From Anoplopoma fimbria (taxonomy: Eukaryota; Chordata; Actinopteri; Perciformes; Anoplopomatidae): DNA of 64,000 nucleotides. The translations under genes and the position numbers were made by a program. This document shows positions 20,956-32,200 of the stretch, piece after piece (within the stretch, counting starts at the first letter, position 1; each line of letters starts with the position of its first letter). The stretch covers positions 14,064,857 to 14,128,856 of the forward strand of contig NC_072465.1 of NCBI RefSeq assembly GCF_027596085.1, read 5' to 3'. The notes beneath the pieces are model-generated. The model made no database searches and was not told the origin of the DNA. It saw only the letters and a list, made by a program, of their open reading frames with translations.

Positions 20956-21763
20956 AAGTGTTTAATTATCCGTTAAATACACATAGTTTGGCTAAAAAAT
21001 GACACATCTTAAAAACCCTTTGCCAGTGTTATTGCTGTCATGAACACAGTATGGGTTTGGATAAGTTGTCGTTTTGTTGGACAGAATGATTTTTGTTCCT
21101 CATATATGACCTCACTAATTTCAGGTGGGTGTAATGAGACTTTTTGAGCATTTGTCTGTGGAAAGAAAGGCTCAGCCGAGAGGTTTTCCGCTTGCCCTTT
21201 CATTGGTTCAGAGAGTGTGGGAGTTATTTGGCTCTCTGCTCTTACACACCAGTTATTGACGGTGTACACAGAACAGCAATATCCGCTTACAGGGCGTACG
21301 TTGTTTCCCAGTCGAGTCCACTTACACGGTCACATAATGCGCTCAATTTCTCCTGGGAGACACACACACACACACACACACACACGCTAACACTGTAGTT
21401 CAACTTTTTTATTGTGTGTAGTTATAATAAGCAAAACAAGTATTCCTGTAAGTCGCTTTGGATAAAAGCGTCTGCTAAATGACTGTAATGTAATGTAATG
21501 TAATGTAAAGTATAATGTTTATGATGAATAGTGCTATATTAAATGAATTCTTATTGAACATTTTTATTTTTATTTCGTTAAATAACAATGTTTGAAAAGA
21601 TGCACAACTTCTTTTTTTTTCTATTATAATTGCATCCAAGAATCTCATGTTGACCCTTGAATTATTTGATATGGACTAATGAGAAATAATGTGTGTGTTT
21701 GTGTGTGTGTGTAGGGGTGTGAGGGGAGGGGAGTTTGGGTGGTGGGTGGAGCTCTAATTGGAT
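20956..21763. other. Intergenic DNA upstream of tac3
   Basis: Contains a short CA tract at 21359-21386 and the SINE tail at 21440-21506. The rest shows no gene. The right end leads into the tac3 TATA box. A G-rich, purine-skewed tract lies at 21712-21750. Confidence 0.6.
21440..21506 (+). mobile_element. Truncated SINE 3' tail, family A
   Basis: The segment AAGTCGCTTTGGATAAAAGC followed by GTCTGCTAAATGACTG and a run of TGTAA units is the 3' end of the SINE family at 6199-6496, here in the opposite orientation and without its tRNA-like head. It is a 5'-truncated insertion or a decayed copy. Confidence 0.8.
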
Positions 21764-21887
21764 TATAAATGAGCTCAAGGACTATAATAATTGATATAAG
21801 AGGCTTCTAAGCAGAGATGCAATTTCAATCGGCAGAGATACCAAGTAAACTGTTGGACGGATCAAGATCTTTCAACACTGCTAAGAG
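21764..21887 (+). promoter_or_regulatory. tac3 TATA box and 5' noncoding exon
   Basis: TATAAAT at 21764-21770 is followed about 25-30 bases later by a probable transcription start. A noncoding first exon would end at 21887, where the sequence reads CTAAGAG|GTGAGC, a strong donor. It would splice to the ATG-bearing exon, whose acceptor is TTTCAG just before 22400. This is inferred from signals only. Confidence 0.6.
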
Positions 21888-22403
21888 GTGAGCCGTTCAT
21901 GTTGCTTTCATTCATTTGTAATAGATAACTGTCATGAAGGAGCCTTATGATGTTATGAGAGGTCACCGCTCGCCAAGAGAAGACATAAAGATTCCGTATT
22001 ATCCTTTTTTTCTGATTAAATGCTTTCATTTTATTTTTGTCATATAACTTGCTCAATTTATTGGATGAATGAGTAAATTGATTGATTGCAGGTTTGGTAA
22101 TTATTATCTGAGCAGAGAATAAAGCAGCTCTTCTTCTGTGTGTATTCATCAGAGTTTCTCTTTGCTTTGCTGACATATTCAGGTTGACTTATTGAACCCC
22201 TTTTCTATTCCATTTATTTTGTCATTGTCACTTGAAATTGCTTGAAATAAAAATAACAAAAAGATAAATAAATAATTAAATAAAGGAGTCATACCCAAAA
22301 TATTTGAACCCTTGTGACACAGAGTGTCAGCTATGGAGCTATGAAGAAACACTCCTAGCCACTATTTTTGGCTGAGTTTGTTTGTATGCTACGTTTCAGA
22401 GTA

Positions 22404-23768
22404 ATGGAAAGAACTCCAAACTGCTGCTGCACTCGTGCTTCACTGGTCGCTTTAGTCATCCTCGTCTTATTTCCTGTGAGGTCAGGATGTAAGGAATACA
22501 CCTACAAGTCACTGACAGAGGTAAGACTACATAAATTTGGGGCCTTTTTTCTCGTTTCTCGATTTTGTGCCTCCTCGTCTTCTTGCTACTTCAGCTTGTG
22601 ACCTGGAAATCAATCTGAGCACTCCACCTTGAAGGACGTCCCAATAACTTTTTAATTTATTTCTAGGATTTTTAAAAACATGTTTATTGTGGGAAGTTGA
22701 AAAGCCTGAACAATTTCCAACAGGCTAATGATGTTTTGTCTTTCAGGCTAAGCCAGAGTGCTGTGTTAGAGAAGATGCAGTGATGAAGAGACTTAAAGAC
22801 CTCGACTATGACAGTTTTGTGGGTCTGATGGGAAGGAGAAGTGTTGCTCAACCAAACAGTGAGTGTTTTTTTGTTAACACCACGTCTTACAGTTCTCATT
22901 CTCACTGACACTGGAACTTCTGTCGTCTAACCTCTAACTCTTTTTGCATGTCACAGAAACTCCAAGAAAAACTATGAATTTGAAACCAGTTTCCAGTATT
23001 TATATGTAATGACCTAATATATTATGGTATTGTGTTAAATTTTCTGTTCATCTTGTGTAGGACACATGGATCACATCTTCGCTGATATGTTGGGGCTGCG
23101 AACAGGTGAGTGTCATTTGCAAGTTCATTCAGTAAGTCATTCAATATCTATTGATTTACTATACACTTTTTACAGTGTACTGTGTGGCTATTGGTAGGAC
23201 AAATATACAGATATTTGTGCATGATGATTTTTTATCCATACCAAGTATAAAAATCTGATAGCACAACAGTAATTATCCACCAGAAAACGTTTTTTTGATT
23301 CATGACATCGTAACCCGACAATAGCACCAACAATTGGACATTTGAAGCAGATATTGAGTATGATATTTGAGAGTTAACAATATAGGCTGATATTTCTTTT
23401 TTATAAACATTTTCTAAATCTATCTATAAATATATATAAAGCTAAACTTTCAATGAAACCTAGTGCAGATTGAAAAAAAAATACTACTTATGTAGTGATT
23501 ACGATAGCCACTTGAATGTATAGTCATTAGGCTTTTTCTTTTCCTTGTATGAACAGGATCTGCTTGTCCGTGTGCTGAGGATTATGTAGAAACTAAGAGA
23601 AGCCAATTCATCAGTCACGGGAGGCAGAGGTAGGGTCTACATCCTCCCTAAAATAAATACAGAAAACACAAGAACTGTTGCTTAATCTTTTACAAACCTG
23701 TTTTTCTTAGGTTTCAACGCTTTCTGTGGTGGGATGTCACGCCTCCTCCGCCTCAACACAGACTGTAA
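22404..23768 (+). CDS. tac3: Tachykinin 3 precursor (neurokinin F / neurokinin B type)
   Basis: This is a secreted precursor of amidated tachykinin neuropeptides, which signal through NK receptors and act on the reproductive brain axis in fish. Coding exons are 22404-22520, 22747-22858, 23061-23105, 23557-23629 and 23711-23768, all GT-AG and in phase, giving 134 aa. Residues 1-28 form a signal peptide (ALVILVLFPV). Exon 3 encodes LDYDSFVGLM followed by G-R-R (68-70): the tachykinin core FxGLM with a Gly amide donor and a dibasic site. Lys53-Arg54 is the upstream cleavage site. This peptide matches fish neurokinin F. Exon 4, where the neurokinin B core should be, reads HMDHIFADMLGLR (78-90): the FxGLM core is lost and the dibasic site is gone. 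AATAAA at 23935-23940 is the probable polyadenylation signal. I cannot decide between tac3a and tac3b. Confidence 0.88.
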
Positions 23769-23968
23769 ACAGTCTCTCACAGCGCTGATGAATCCTCTTA
23801 GCTATCGTAACAACAGAGGACGTTGTATCAAAGTTATTAAACTACATTAAGCATGCATGAATGCTTTTCTACTGTCAGTGGAAATTGTTCTGACTTGTTA
23901 TCATGTAAACAAATGTAAAACAAAACAAATGTACAATAAAATATGCTTTTATTTATAGTGAATAAAGA

Positions 23969-26265
23969 TCCATTCACTGAAAACGATCCTGCACACTGAT
24001 CACATGTGGTGGTCACACAAAATTAATTTACACAATAAAGTGTATTGACCCAATTTAGACGTCAACATCAACATAAATACATTTCAAATATAAATACAGC
24101 ACTGTACATGTTTCCCTTAGATCAAATTTGAATGTTGGAGTAGATTGTCGAGGACTGGATGTGTGGCATCACTGGCATCAGAAACCAAAACTGATAGTAA
24201 GAATCTGCACCAAAGTCCTTTGCTACTGAAATGTTGTACAAATTAAAATGAATTTCAAAGGAAGCAATTGTGTAAAACATGCTGATTTGGTTGAAACTGG
24301 ATTTTTCCATTTTAATAAAAAGTAAACAAACTGAACATGCTCTGTGTTCATGTACAGAATGAAACTGAGTGTAAACACGTACAAAAGCCATTACCTCATA
24401 CATGTTTTACCTTGAAAGAGAACAAGAGGTTTAAGTGGTTAAAAATATAAACAGCAATTACAAACCCTCAAAAGTGCATTGAATTTTCACTTAAACAACA
24501 AATCTGTTGTTGTCTGACTGAATCCTGCCTGATTCCTGAAGCCAGTTTCTTTATTTGGTAATTACTTAATCACCCACAAAATGTATTCTTTGTTTGGTTG
24601 CAAAGTAATAAAGGAACTGTTATGAATACTTTTGAATATGCACAATGAACTAACTACAAAACGAAAGGTCTGGCCCACCCAGAATTTAAGAATCAAACCA
24701 CGTTGTAGAAATTAAAATTATACAAGAGAAAAAGTCTTGCTCTTTCAAAAACGCTGACATTAACAAGTCATCCGCTGGCTTTCTCAATGGCCATTCTCAT
24801 TACATTGGAAGGATTCAATAAAATTGTACTCCATCTGAAAGCTTCACTCTCATCATGGTAATGTCACAGTGCAAAGTCATGTGTGCAGCTGATGAATCAT
24901 ACAATCTCAAATTGACAAGGCACAAGCTGATGGGAGAGATGAGGGGAAATCTGAAGTGTGTGCGTATCCAGTGCCGGTTTCAGGAAGCACAGGTAGGTAT
25001 AATTTTTTACTTATAACACTTTTAATGTAAAAGCATCATGCTCACATCAATGTATGTCTAATTCCAGGAGAGATATGAATTCATCCAAACAATGGTTACC
25101 TGTCAAAATTAACTTCATATCTGTATTTTGTGTAGGGGGGGGGGGGGGTTAAGACCTAGTTTTGGGAAAGGAATGAGTATGAAGTATTTGTCTTTTTCTA
25201 GTCACATAATATTTCACTAAGGCTGCAAGATCACAGCTGAAACAGCCTTCACTCTCACAATGACATTTATGCAGCTGAAAGCTATGAGTACTTTGCTAAT
25301 ACAATAATTGATAAAGCCTTTACTCAACCATTCAAACATAACATTTTTCTTAAGAGGATGTGCAGCTTCTCTTTGTCTTATAAGTAATAAATTGATCATT
25401 TATGTGTTTTTCCATTGTTGGTCATAAAACATTATTTGAAGACTTTAGAAAATCTTGACAGGCATTTTTCACCATTTTCTGGGCCAAACAATTAGTAAGT
25501 TGAGAAATTAATTATTAATTAATAATAATAATAATGGAAAGTTGTAGCCCTAGTCGTGTTAATAAAACAATTTGAGACAAATATAAGACTTAATTTCATA
25601 TGAAATCAATCTTCTCCGAGACACTGCTGCATACAATCAAATGAAAAGGGAGTAAGTCCTCCACAGATGGTGTACATAACTTTACACATGCCTGTATCAT
25701 GAACATGCTTCTGAATGCAGTCTGGTTATCCGCAGTATGTTCGAATGAAATACCTGAATCACTATAGACAAAGGGGTGTTGGATTAATGGGCAAGGTGAG
25801 GCACTTTGATTTAAATTCAATTTGAAAAATGTTGTCCAACTGCTGCTCCGTCTGATCAGCTCTTGACATCTATTTGGGTCACATTGGCTACCAAGGCATC
25901 TAGTCATTTGTGTGAAAGTAGGTCAAACAAGGCAAGCAAACCACGAGCTACCTCGCTGTAGAGAGTGATAGGTCAGGTTGTTTCGATGGATTTGCAACAG
26001 TCAAGAAACAGATAAAAATTTTGGGGAAATGTAACTAAACTGGCTGTGGAACATACTAGGTTCATATGGATTAAAAAGGTGCTTTAGTTAATTAACAAAT
26101 GAGTGCAGGTAACAGCAAGCTTTGCTAACTTCTAAAGATGTTCAGCTGTAAAACAACCTAAAAAAAGGTAAGTGTAAGTCATAAATCACCTCTTAGCCTT
26201 AAGACCTGTCTTGCAGTTGCGATTCACACCAGCAGCTTCCTTCACGCACTCACACAGTCCAACTG
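23969..26265. other. Intergenic DNA and likely c1galt1 3' untranslated region
   Basis: The tac3 and c1galt1 genes converge here. No further gene is supported. A poly-G tract of about 14 bases lies at 25135-25148. A weak hAT-like remnant ending in AGTTGTAGCCCTAGTCG lies at about 25420-25555, with the ATTAATTATTAATTAAT segment typical of such ends. Open frames in this interval have no recognisable motifs. Confidence 0.5.
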
Positions 26266-29200
26266 TTATTTGCCTGCTGGAACAGCAGGAGCATCCTTAC
26301 CAGCAGCAGGAGGGGGATCTATTTCCTGCCCCTTGTCAATCCTGGATGGATCATCCCCCTTTTCCTGCCCTTTCTCTTGAGAACTAATCTCTTTTTTTCC
26401 TTCTGCAGCATCCAGGGAACTTGACTGGTCAATATTGTACCCTAGCGGGACAGGTGGCTGGTAACGATATCTGTAGCCAAAGGCACGCAGGTGATACGTG
26501 TAGTACTCCAATAAATACATGTGTAAAGCATCGACGTAGTGGAATGACACAGACACGTCCGAGCAGCAGTTTGGTCCCTGAGGAAAAAGAGAGCATGTGG
26601 TTATGCAACGTCACAGAGACAAAAAGCCACATTAAGAACAGTCGAGCTTTCATTGTTAATGTGGCTTTGCCAGTTTGACCAGAGTGGTTTTATTAAGCTA
26701 TTTTGAGCTTGATGAGATGCTCTGTTTTACGTCAGATGTCACACAGGTGTTTTTACCAGAAAGCTTAAATGCACATCAACGCAATGAGTGCGTCATTCCT
26801 CCACTTCCATGAGCTTTGTGTGTTAGAGCCGGGGCTGAGCCCTGCAGGTCGTACAGATGCACCACACACCACAAATGACAGCAAAACGCAGTATAAGACT
26901 GTATTTATGGTATTTATCTAATTGGTGTGCACCTGTTTCATTTAAAGTCAGTGAGTGTCTTGCATTTTGCTGTAATCAATCACCGCAGACACCACACCAA
27001 AGCCCATAGCAAGTGCAACAAATGCTCTGCAAGCATAATTCAAAACAAGTAATTTGTTAATGGAATCCATGCAAAACACGTACAGACAGCAAAAGCTGCC
27101 CTGAAGCAACAAACACTGGAGGACACTTCTAAAAGAGAGAGAGAAAATTCCCTCAGTGACAATGACAAAAACAAGAAAATGCTTGAAGTGTTTGTTATTT
27201 CATACTTTGTTATTCTGTCTAAAATTATTATAAAAAACATGAAGGAACAAATTGGATGCAGGGATTGTTTTTCTTAATGCAACGCAGAGCGATTCAATTG
27301 TTAAGGATATACATTGGATTGATAATTTAATAACTTTGATGTAGCCTACTTGAAGTGTGCAATATGCAGCTGTATTATTTAGGAAGTAGAAGTATCTGAT
27401 CTGAACTCGGTATCGGCAGATACTCAATATTAAATATTTTGGATCAGGATTTGGAGCATAAAGACTTGATCAAACTTGATCCCTTTTAACAAGCATATAG
27501 TTGTCTTACTTAAGCTACCAAAAATGACACGTTGTCTTTTCAAACATAAGCAGTGCTGAAGTTGCATCACACCAGTTTAATACCACGTCAACAATAAAGA
27601 GAAAGTTTGCTGCACTTGCCTCTGAGATTGGGTAGTAGCAGTAGCTCCAATACCAGAAGCTCTTGGGAAACTTGGAAGTGAGATGCTGCTCGGGGACAAA
27701 TGGGTGAAATGTCTCCCTGTGCATAGTGTCTCTGGAGTCTCCTGCCAGGACTCCAACTTTCTCCATGCACTGCCCCATTGCGAGGTCCTCTACAGAGGTA
27801 GTGTGAGTGCAAATTTTGCTTTTAAATCCTTCTACATATCGCCGCAGAGCCTCTCTGCTCAACACATAGCCCGCACCGCCACTCATGTAGCCCTGCTTGG
27901 TGTAGGGCTTGAACCTTCGGCCAAAGTAAATCGGCTCCTCCGGCGTGTGGTTTGAAAGAATCCAACGCAGGTTGTCTACAATTACAAAGGTGTCGTCGTC
28001 TGCCTTTAGGAACCAGTCCGCCTCGTTGCCGTGGTGCTCGTAAACATAATGGAAGGCCCGGATTGTTTTCCAGTACAGCTGGTCTCGACCCTCCTTTGTG
28101 CCTAAGCCCACCGTGGGGAAGTCAGGGTCATCCACAGAGCTCATGAAGACCACAATATTGCAGTGGCGACTCCAAGTAGACTTCACATGCCGAGCCTTCT
28201 TCTCCAGGTTGTTGGGTCCAGTCATCACCCAGCAAAGAATACGCACCTTTTTGTATAGTTCATCAGCCATGGCGCTATCCTCACCTAGGAAAAAGATACA
28301 AATATTAAAATAACATTAATATACAACACTAATCTCTCCATAATAAACTTTGAAAATGTCCAATCATATAATACATAATATAATGAACTGTTAGTCAAAG
28401 AGAGTGTAGGGTGTAGCATAGGAAATACAGATCTAGTAACTCAAGTGGATGGTTAAAAATGAATATGTATCAGATAATTAATAAACAGTCAGTGTTACAA
28501 ATATAGATGCGAACCAAATTCAGTCATCAATCATCAAAAATAAAAGTTTGGTCAAACTGGATCCAGTCCACTTTCAGTTCCAACCAGAGTGCACATACAG
28601 CGTGCTTACAGGCACTTGATCAATAAACAGGTTAACCAGAGAAAACTGGTTACAGGGTAATTGGGGAATACGTTTACAGCCACTGTAGTAACCTGGTTAC
28701 TTAAGACGTATACTGCCTTGCTTACTTTGGAACTAGAGTTTACGGATTTTAGTGATAAAAGACGCTGTGTAAGCACTGTCTATTTATTATAACGTGTGTG
28801 TGTATGTTGGAATGACGATGCAGTGAAGACAGGGAGACAACCACAGGTAGACCACAGTTTTTCCTCACAGCATGAATGTGTCTGACTTTAACATTGTATT
28901 ACATTGTCAGACAAAATTCATACTTCATAGTTCACTTTATTTAAACTATAATTGCTGTTCAATTAAAAACCTTGTCTTAAGTGAAATATGTGCGAAACTG
29001 AAATTTAAACTATCAAAAGCAAATCGGGGGCTGCACGGCGGTGTAGTGGTTAGCACTGTCGCCTGACAGCAATTCTGGGTTCAATTCCCGGGGCTAGACG
29101 GCCTTCTGTGTGGAGTTTGCATGTTCTCCCCGTGTCAGCGTGGGTTCTCTCCAGGTTCTCCGGCTTCCTCCCACAGTCCAAAGACAAGCAGCTTAGGTTG

Positions 29201-32200
29201 ATTGATGACTCTAAATTGCCCGTAGGTGTGGTTGTTTGTCTCTATATGAGTCAGCCCTGTGATAGTCTGATTTATTGTAACTTTCATGGCAATCCATTTA
29301 ATATTCATCATGATAATTCACAGAAGGGGTCAACCCCATGGTTAGCTGGAGGAAAAGTCAAGGGATCATGAAAGTCATTGGGATTTCTCCTCTGGGGACT
29401 ATGAATGAATGAAGGTCATGGCAAATCTAATAGTTGTTGAGACATTTCAGCAATGTAGTTAAATACACACACTAAAATAATGTCTAGCCGAACTTTAGTT
29501 CAGCCAAAGAAATGCTGCGAAGGGGCCAAGACTAAACTTGATAAAGATATATTGGATTTATGATGGTAAAACAGGGCATACTGGAGAGGATGAGGAAGGA
29601 GTAGAGTGTGAAGACACTTTTGCAAAGGTAAGTTATAACGTTCAAATGTAATCTTGTAAGATGTAAATTTTAGCAAGAAACTTGAATAAATACAGTTGTT
29701 TGAAGGAAATGTTTTCACAGCAAGATAAATTAAATATTAGAGAGGGAAATATACCATACCTGTTTAACTTATTAACACTTCACAACTTCTAATACAGAAT
29801 TCAAATTAAAAATGGCAAGATTTTTTTATCCAAAGCAAAAAATCTAATAGTTTATTTTCCATTCATTTGAATTACATGTTTTCTGCAAATACTGACTTAA
29901 GACCTGCTGTGTTTAGTCATGGTAAAAATCACTCTGCCAGAGTTGCATTATGTTTCAACCAGTCCGGTTCTGAAAAGTGAAGCCAATGAGGAAGTGTCTT
30001 AAAATGACATTCTCTCTACTTGCCAAAAAGAAGTCTGCTTCTATTGAATTCTATGAGAAAATGACTCTACTTCTCACTTAATTTATTTCCTCAATCATTT
30101 TAAACATGAGTTTAAAATGATTGAGGGGGGGGCGCACTTGTGATTGACAGGTTGGCACCCTATCATAGCCGTATAGGGGGTCTCTATGTCACCCCTCCGT
30201 GGTCCAAATATGGTCACTTTCTTTCACTGGTTGCAAAAAAGCCAAAATCGTTACGGCCAAAAGCGCCGAACTTGATGCTTCAAAATAGCAGTCAACAAAC
30301 AGATGGGTGTCGTTACGATGACTACCTCCACGGTTTCATTTCTGGTAATATCATAACTGATAGGACAGGATGAGTGGATGGATAGATGGAAATCTAAACT
30401 CTCACAAGAACATAATAATCAAACTTTTGGATATCTGAAATATTGTTATAATATTAAATATTTATCCATATAAATAATACTTTTTAATAGCCAACATTTG
30501 TAAATTGATACAGAAATGGGAATACATAAAGGCCACGTCCACATTAACCCGTTTTCACTCGTTTTCAAATGAAAACGGGGTTTTAAGATCTCCGTCCACA
30601 GCATCGTTTTCGAAATTATGTGCGTCCAGACTTGCTCCCCTGAAAACGAATATCACGTGACTTTTCACGTACAGTGCGCATGCACGTGCCGGTGTTAACA
30701 GGAAGTACATTGGTTGCTTGGTTACAGATAATACATTACACTACTCTTGATACTCGTCGTGCTTGATACTTAAGAACTTCCTCTAAAATCTTCCTCCATG
30801 AACTCAAACAGACACATTTCGTGTAAGTTTTTAAAAGTTTTATTTTTCAAGCATGGCACTGGTTCTGGACTTTTTCCTTTTCCGGAGTTGCCCAGGGTGA
30901 GAGGCGCCGGGCGGGTGTGGGGATACTCACAAGCCCCCGGCTGAGCACCGCTGTTTTGGAATTGGCCTCAAGGAAGTTCTGGCAAACCGTGAGACGACTC
31001 AGAAAGGGGAAGCAGGGCTTCTCTCAGGCTGAGCTCAGCCGGGGGGGAGAGAACTGCAGACCCGGACTGGGAATATTGTCGAGCGGTGGAAAGAACACTT
31101 TGAGGAACTCCTGAACCCGACCAACACGTCCTCTGTGGAAGAGGCAGAGTCTGAAGACTCAGGGTAAGACTCGTCCATATGCCTGGCGGAGGTCGTTGAG
31201 GTAGTTAAAAAGCTCTTCAGCGGCAAAGCGCCAGGAGTGGATGAGATTCGGCCGGAGATGCTAAAGGCTCTGGACAGTAGGGCTGTAAAGTCCTAGTCGA
31301 CTGGAATTGTCAATTTTATTGCTCAGGATATAATAACGAACTTTTATGGTTCCCTTTTATTATTGTGCACATTTATTTCTATTTATTGGATTTGGTTTTT
31401 TGTTTTTTTTTGCCTAATGCGCAATTGCGCCGTGCCCACTGTTTGTAGGCTATTGTTTTGAGCCTTTGCTTTATTTTTGGTACATGATCTGGGATGTTTA
31501 ATAAAGATAATTTTCCCTGAATTGCCTTTTGTGTTTAATTGCCTTTTTGTGCTGACCCCCCCCGCCATTAGTCGATTTTTAGTCGAAATTTCAGGGTTTC
31601 AGTCGACCAAGAATTTCTTTGGTTGATTACAGCCCTACTGGACAGTGTTGGGCTGTCTTGGTTGACACGTCTCTTCACTGTCGCGTGGAAGTCGGGTACA
31701 GTGCCTGTGGAGTGGCAAACCGGGGTGGTGGTTCCCATTTTCAAAAAGGGGGACCGGAGAGTGTGCTCCAATTATAGGGGCATCACACTGCTCAGCCTCC
31801 CCGGGAAAGTTTACTCCAGGGTGCTGGAAAGGAGGCTCCGTCCGATTGTCGAACCTCGGATTCAGGAGGAGCAATGCGGATTCCGTCTTTACCCTTGCAG
31901 GTCTGTTGGAGGAGGCATGGGAGTTTGCTCATCCAGTCTACATGTGTTTTGTGGACTTGGAGAAGGCCTTCGACCGTGTCCCTCGGGGAGTCCTGTGGGG
32001 GGTACTGCGGGAATATGGGGTACCTGGTTCGTTACTACGAGCCATTCGGTCCTTGTATGACCAAAGTGAGAGCTGTGTCCGGATACTCGGCACAAAGTCA
32101 AGCTTGTTCCCAGTGCGTGTTGGCCCCTGCCAGGGCTGCCCATTGTCACCAATCCTGTTTGTGATTTTCATGGACAGGATTTCAAGGCGCAGCTGGGGGG

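Noticed and set aside
20490..21002. 170-codon plus-strand and 122-codon minus-strand frames
   Set aside because: They cover the SINE at 20578-20941, which has a tRNA-like head and a target duplication; similar short frames occur in its relative at 29027.
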